Source: Moringa oleifera
Taxonomy: Eukaryota > Streptophyta > Magnoliopsida > Brassicales > Moringaceae
Length of the DNA stretch: 64,000 nucleotides
Direction: 5' to 3'
Assembly: GCA_021397835.1 (NCBI GenBank)
Contig: JAJFZO010000433.1
Location: 1,860,001 to 1,924,000, forward strand
In this document: positions 59,046 through 64,000 of the stretch, piece after piece
Position numbering within the stretch: the first letter of the stretch is position 1
How the letters are laid out: each line of letters starts with the position of its first letter
The notes under the pieces: generated by a model
What the model saw: only the letters and a program-made list of their open reading frames with translations
Database searches by the model: none
Told to the model about the DNA's origin: nothing
Made by a program: the position numbers and the translations under genes

Positions 59046-59718
59046 TATTGAGCATATATACTCTTTTTATGGTCAAATTCTATTTAATGGAAAAAAAGAA
59101 AACATTTACCATTTTTATATGTCAAAGATATTAGTAGGTTGCCATATTTGGTGTGATATGCATATCCTAAGAGTTTCAAATCTAATCAACATCATCTCCT
59201 CCTTCTTATCTCCGAAATCAAGGATTTAATTAATGAAACAAAGTAAGGTTAAGGATGTCTTTCCATCTTTCTTCTTTGTTATCAAATCATTTTTTATTTA
59301 CCTCCGATCTCCCATTTAATAAAAAATCAAAGTATACCAATGGATTAAAAGAATAATCTCTTTATACGTTTGAAACCAATAAGATTTCTTGGTGTCTGAT
59401 TCCATACTCGATTAGATTTTTAACAAATGGGGATGGAGATAAAGAAAACATCATACCCACCAAAACATCATACCCACCAATCGTAACATTAACAAATATA
59501 TAATTTTTTCATAATTTGAACTATTTCCCTTAAACAATTATTTTAGAGTAATAAATCCAAAATACCAAATAAAATAGATACGTTAGTTAATTGCTTTGCT
59601 TACATTGTTGGAGAAAATTAATCAAAAGCTTGTATGATTCATTATTAATTCCAAGAAGATTATTAGTGTCCTTAGCACATCATCCACACCAATATTGGTC
59701 ACTATAGCTTATTGTTGA
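59046..59718. other. Spacer without a supported gene
   Basis: Mixed composition with no reading frame of note. 59580-59718 repeats the 3' flank motif of the peptide genes (GTTGGAGAAAATTAATCAAA). Confidence 0.5.
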
Positions 59719-59858
59719 TTACATATTCAGCCTTGCCAGAAGGTGATCAAATCTGCAAATGCAAAAGTTACCGTTGCGGTGATTGTCTTTGCATCCATTG
59801 CAGAAGATAAGGCAGGCTACACTGCTTGTGCACTCAACCCATTTTTCTATTTGACATT
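59719..59858 (-). pseudogene. Cysteine-rich peptide CRP6, degenerate second exon
   Basis: The mature-part homology reads WVEC, then C-x5-C-x3-C-x2-C, then nine residues where the fifth cysteine of the family is Arg (CGC for TGC), then C-x1-C and a tail ending LARLNM. The eighth cysteine is also absent. I find no signal-peptide exon in the next several hundred bases upstream and no clean acceptor. It is best read as an orphan exon of the CRP3/CRP5/CRP7 subfamily. Confidence 0.6.
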
Positions 59859-61604
59859 GTAAAATAGCAATTCAAATTAAAATCCTCTAACTTGTATGAA
59901 TTACAATAGTTGGATTGAAACATCTAAACCAAACTCAAAATCGAATGGAACCCCATTCGTCCCTTAGCAAAGCGAAACAAATTTAAATTGAAACCTTAAT
60001 CAATAAGACATACTAATCATATATTCTTAACATATTTGACACTCACCTTTGCTATGGTCTCAGAAGCCTCATATTTTATAAGCTCAATGAAAACTCAATA
60101 GGTCAGGGTCTTAAGGTTGTTATTTTTGGTATAATAAACCAAAAAACTTAAAAAGATATTTGATTTACTTCAAAAGAGAATAAAAAATTGAGTTATCAGA
60201 ACAAGTAAGCATATAAAATTGTATTTTTGTTAGATCGAATTTAGAGTTTAACTTTATTTTCTTAAGACAAAATGACTCTCAATTAATGTCAATAAGTTGA
60301 TGGTGGATATCTTTTAGAATACAATAATCTCTTTTAAAAAAAATACTTAAATTTAAAAAAATAATGAACCAATTTATGCTTGCTATTTCTCAAAAACAAA
60401 TTCTTATTTTTAATGAACGAAAAATGAATGATTTAATTGTAATGGATTATTAATTTGGTTATGAGAGATGATCTGTATAAATGTCAAAATGTGACTTCAA
60501 AGAGTGAGCTAAAGGAAAATGATTTATTTAATGGAAAGGCATTCATTAAAAAATTAGAAGATATATTTCTTTTCTACCTTTTCATTCAAAGTGGATTTTT
60601 CTCCACAATTTTCTTTGTATTGTACTTTTTAAAAATTAATAAAAATTATTGACATCAAAATCTTTCTTTTTGTCTCTATAAATATGAGTAAATCCTCTAA
60701 GTTGACCTTATTTATCCTTGACTATATTGTGTGAAATCATTTTTTTTTAATTTTTAATTTTATTAATTTTATATTTAATAAAAATAAAACAAAGAAGAAG
60801 GATTTTTATTTAAAAATTAATAAATTTTCATATTATTTTCTTTACATTGTTAATTTTAATTTTGAGTAAAATTTCAAATAAACATGGATTAGTTTTTGGA
60901 AGTTTGAAGTTTTTAATTCAACAAATTTTCATATCATATCTATTATTATTTATTTTATATGTTAAATATTTGTTTTTATTTAAAAATAATAAATAAATTT
61001 TTTTTATCAAATCAATTTATATAAAATTTATTAGATCAACTCATTTGTAATTAATTAAATTAACTTATTTAAATTTGATAAAATAACCAAATTTATGGAT
61101 ATGCCACAAATGTTCATCTGATCCAATCAATTAATTTAAAAGAGCCATTAATTTTTTTCTTTTATTTTTTCTATGTACATCAAGCTTGGATTGTGAGTCC
61201 ATAGACCAACCCGACCATTAACCCATATAATGATTCCTTCCATGTTTGTTGTTATGAAATGAAATGTTAAGATGAGGGAGTGTTATTGATCCTTTTGACT
61301 AAGAGAGTTATAAATAATTATGAAATATAATAAAGAAGCTTAATCATGATTTAACACCCATAACATATATCATCATATTATTAGTTTGTAATTTGACCGA
61401 TTAGCATAACGAAACAAATTCTTTAGAGGAATTAATCCGAAATGCCAAAAATAATATGTTGATTTATAGCTCGAAAACTAGCTTAATTTGCTCACATTGT
61501 TTGATAAAATTAATCAAAAGGATGTATTATTTATTCGAAAAAAATCACTGTTCATAGCACATCCTCGATACTAATAACTACGAAAATTTATTATTATTGA
61601 TTGA
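59859..61604. other. AT-rich spacer, then CRP7 3' flank
   Basis: No gene recognised. 61405-61600 contains the flank shared with CRP3. A 65-codon plus-strand frame (60455-60652) is AT-driven and not called. Confidence 0.5.
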
Positions 61605-61914
61605 TTACACATTCAACTTTGGGGGAGGAGGACATTTGCCGCAAATACAATAACCTCTGCATATGTGAATTGCACAGCCTGGGCAAAAACTGATGCAATC
61701 GTTATCGTTGTGGCAAATGAATGATTGTTCCCCTTCCTTTGCCTCGATTCCATTTGATGACAAACCTATTATAAATATCATTGAGTAAATCATCTATTTC
61801 ATGAAAAATAATGAATCATGATCTAATTTTCAAAAAAAAAAAAAAAAAACACTTACATAAAGTAATAACAACGAGAGCGACCAAGAAAACGAACTTGAGT
61901 GAAGCTTTCTCCAT
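61605..61914 (-). CDS. Secreted cysteine-rich peptide CRP7 (defensin-like)
   Basis: Exons 61857-61914 (58 nt) and 61605-61765 encode 72 residues. The signal peptide MEKASLKFVFLVALVVITL is followed by an LSSNGIEAKEGEQSFI lead and eight Cys spaced C-x5-C-x3-C-x2-C-x4-C-x3-C-x1-C-x2-C, then CPPPPKLNV and the stop. This tail probably represents the ancestral ending from which those of CRP3 and CRP5 departed. Splice sites are canonical (TTTAT|gtaagt, ttataatag). Function unknown. Confidence 0.8.
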
Positions 61915-61977
61915 TGAATTTGATTGACTTTATCACTACTTGAGCTTCGTTATGTGCTATGTGATGTGAGGATACTT

Positions 61978-62009
61978 GTTTATAAGCAAAGGGGATTATT
62001 TTGATAGGT
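61978..62009 (-). promoter_or_regulatory. CRP7 core promoter with conserved ACCTATCAAAAT box
   Basis: The minus strand reads ACCTATCAAAATAATCCCC then TTTGCTTATAAAC, with the TATA box about 65-70 bases upstream of the ATG. Confidence 0.5.
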
Positions 62010-62019
62010 ATCCTAATGA

Positions 62020-63366
62020 GAATATACCCTTTCAGAGTCAAATTCAACATAATGAGAGTAACTCTCTATATGGTAACATATTTATAAGTTATTAAATAGG
62101 CAGATATGCAAATCTTGACACCATTGACTAATTCAAACTTGTTGTAAATAATTAAAAAATTAAAAAATTTTAAAAAAATTTGACCATAATTTAAATATAT
62201 TTTAATATTTTATGATAATTTTTAAATTAAAATTTGTTGCATAAAATTTTTTATTTATAATCTTTTTTAATAAATTAGAAGCTACATCCAATTTAGCCTT
62301 AATTAATTAAAAATTCATATGTAAAATTGCTTTATAATATTAACCCAAATAAAAAAGGAGAAGTTTAAAGATCATTAATCCAAATCGAATGTATGATATG
62401 TAATAATAATCTTGTAATGTATATTATTAAAATAAATAATCAAAAATGAAGATAAAAATCAATTTTAAAAATGTCAAAGACAAAATAGTAAGTTTTTTTT
62501 TTCTTTCAATGTTGCTTTCATCTAAAATTATGTAATTTTGATTAAAAAATAATTTAAATGATTTTTTAAAACAATGTGTCATTTTCATTAAAATAAATAA
62601 ATTTTATTTGATAACACAACACCATTTTAACTTCTTAAATTAATAATAATTCTTAAATGCATCGAAAATACTAAAAATTTAATTTGCTGTTCAACAAGTG
62701 AAATTGGTGGAGTCTATTCGACTTTAAAACATTAGTATAATATTATGATCTTTTATTTTTATTTTTATTGATGTTAATAGAAAAAACAATTCAAAATTAA
62801 TTTTTTAACTAATATCTATTATAATAATTGGATTGAAAAAACTAAACCAAATTTGAAATGGAATGGGACAAGTTAAGGTTATCTTTGTTTCTTTCCTTTT
62901 AAGAAACAAATATTCGTCCCTAATCAATGTAAATCAAATTTAAATTAAATCCTATCTCAACAAGACATACTAATCATAAATTGTTACCACATTTAAGTTA
63001 ATACTCACCGGTGGCATGGGCCTCTTAAATTTTAAGATTTAGTTTTTTTATTAAACTAAGTTGTGTTTAGCTCTTTATAAAATGATAATATACGTCAATT
63101 TAATAAAATCAATGAATGATTTTTTTTATTTTTTATATTAATATATTAATAATTATTTTTTACTTTTTATTAAAAATTTAATGCTGATTAAAATTAATAA
63201 AATAAATTTTATTTTAAGCTTTATATCTCATCAACCCAATGAAAGCTCAAGAAAATTAACGGACACGATTCTTATATATATCCTCGAAAGTAATGGTCAT
63301 GAGTGCTATCTTTTATTAGAATATGTTTATCGAAGCTGCTAAGGTAACCTTTGAATGAATTGGCTG
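62020..63366. other. AT-rich spacer, nothing recognised
   Basis: No coding region. It includes fold-back-family fragments near 62160-62280. 63240-63366 is the 3' flank of CRP8. Confidence 0.5.
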
Positions 63367-63533
63367 TTACACTTGGCTTGTCTTGACAAGTTCGAGTAGC
63401 TTTGCATTTTTTTTTTTGCACTGTAAAAATAAGATAAGAAGAAATATGTCAAAAAAAAGAAAAAAGAACTTACTTGAAGCCATGACAATATAATGACAAC
63501 CAAGAAAACAAACTTGAGTGAGAATTTTTCCAT
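63367..63533 (-). pseudogene. CRP8: signal exon of the family joined to a decayed defensin-like exon
   Basis: Exon 1 (63474-63533, 60 nt) gives MEKFSLKFVFLVVIILSWLQ before a canonical GTAAGT donor. After a ttacag acceptor at 63421 the next exon begins TGC followed by an 11-A run and in frame stops after 17 codons. In the +1 frame across the A run the sequence reads KATRTCQDKP, then a short stretch, then NSFKGYL. This recalls the ARTCE...FKG opening of classical plant defensins but lacks the later cysteines. I read it as a frameshifted relic that hints at the origin of the family. Confidence 0.5.
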
Positions 63534-64000
63534 TTTGATTTGGTTAATTTGTCACTTTGAGCTTAGATCAAGAGGTTAACTTCAGTTTAATCCATTTAGT
63601 CTCAATTTGGATCTTGATCGGGAGATCAACTTGAGCCTTGCACCTTGAGATATCAAGATCGAACTACAAGAGTCTAGGTTGAACCTTATCTTGTTTTCCA
63701 ATTTCTTAGTTGAGACTAAAATGAGGTAAAACTTTATGATAAGAGCATGTTACACTCCTTATGGAGACAGAGACCCCAAGTTTATAAGTACATAAGGTAT
63801 TCTCTTACTTAATATATATTTATTGTTATCCTCTCAAGGCTTTCTAACTAGCTTAAATGGTAGATGTTTCTCTTCGTTTTTTCTTTTTGTAGATCTTTAA
63901 CGACTCAAGCCAAAGAGTTTTGGCGACTGTATAATAATTAATGTCATCCTAGGATCATGACTCTTTCTAAACAAGCATCTCAAAAATTTTGGACGAGCTT
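63534..64000. other. Right-edge flank
   Basis: Upstream region of CRP8 and beyond. Composition is balanced, but no gene, TATA-plus-box promoter or RNA gene is recognised. Confidence 0.4.

Noticed and set aside
47140..63533. Calling the peptide array legume nodule-specific (NCR) genes outright
   Set aside because: Cysteine spacing is similar, but the copies carry eight cysteines and a different lead, and nothing else points to a legume; defensin-like is the safer label.

Overview
The window reads as nuclear DNA of a flowering plant, most likely a eudicot. Genes are split by GT-AG introns. Intergenic DNA is extremely AT-rich and full of short fold-back repeats. The recognisable proteins are plant-specific (FRIGIDA-like, fused dehydroquinate dehydratase/shikimate dehydrogenase, DUF3444 J-proteins, cysteine-rich secreted peptides). 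I cannot name the species; a rosid is a guess. Every intact gene I can model lies on the minus strand.

Layout. 1-5.9 kb: no coding exon; a GA-rich probable leader, a SINE-like insertion and MITE-like repeats. 5.9-8.4 kb: a two-exon uL18-type ribosomal protein gene. 8.47 kb: an internally deleted tRNA-Pro. 10.4-15.2 kb: an 1172-residue DnaJ/DUF3444 protein with a leader intron. 15.2-19.5 kb: AT-rich DNA with at least three fold-back elements. 19.9-24.3 kb and 25.7-29.6 kb: two tandem paralogues of the bifunctional shikimate-pathway enzyme. The first (532 aa) keeps the residues of a dehydroquinate dehydratase/shikimate dehydrogenase. The second (519 aa) carries the two Gly substitutions typical of plant quinate dehydrogenases, a changed cofactor loop and a decayed dehydratase half. 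30.7-33.9 kb: AT-rich repeats. 34.3-37.6 kb: an intact FRIGIDA-like gene; 38.9-41.3 kb: its broken tandem copy. 42.2-45.2 kb: a TRAPPC6/Trs33 vesicle-tethering subunit gene of 173 aa.

47.1-63.5 kb: a tandem array of eight copies of a small secreted cysteine-rich peptide family. Five copies look intact (CRP1, 3, 4, 5, 7) and three are broken or degenerate (CRP2, 6, 8). Each intact gene has a 58-nt signal-peptide exon, a phase-1 intron, and a second exon coding for an eight-cysteine mature peptide (nine in CRP3). The spacing is compatible with a defensin-like CS-alpha-beta fold. Five members share a promoter box next to the TATA box. Relics of a class III peroxidase and of a tandem CCCH zinc-finger gene are embedded in the array. 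This array is the best candidate for an undescribed system in the window.

How the genes relate: the two shikimate-type genes form a metabolic pair (shikimate versus quinate from the same dehydroquinate pool). The FRIGIDA-like pair and the peptide array show repeated local duplication and decay. The ribosomal, J-protein and TRAPP genes are single-copy genes with no obvious functional link to their neighbours. Exon models come from reading splice sites and family conservation by eye; no alignment or expression evidence was available.
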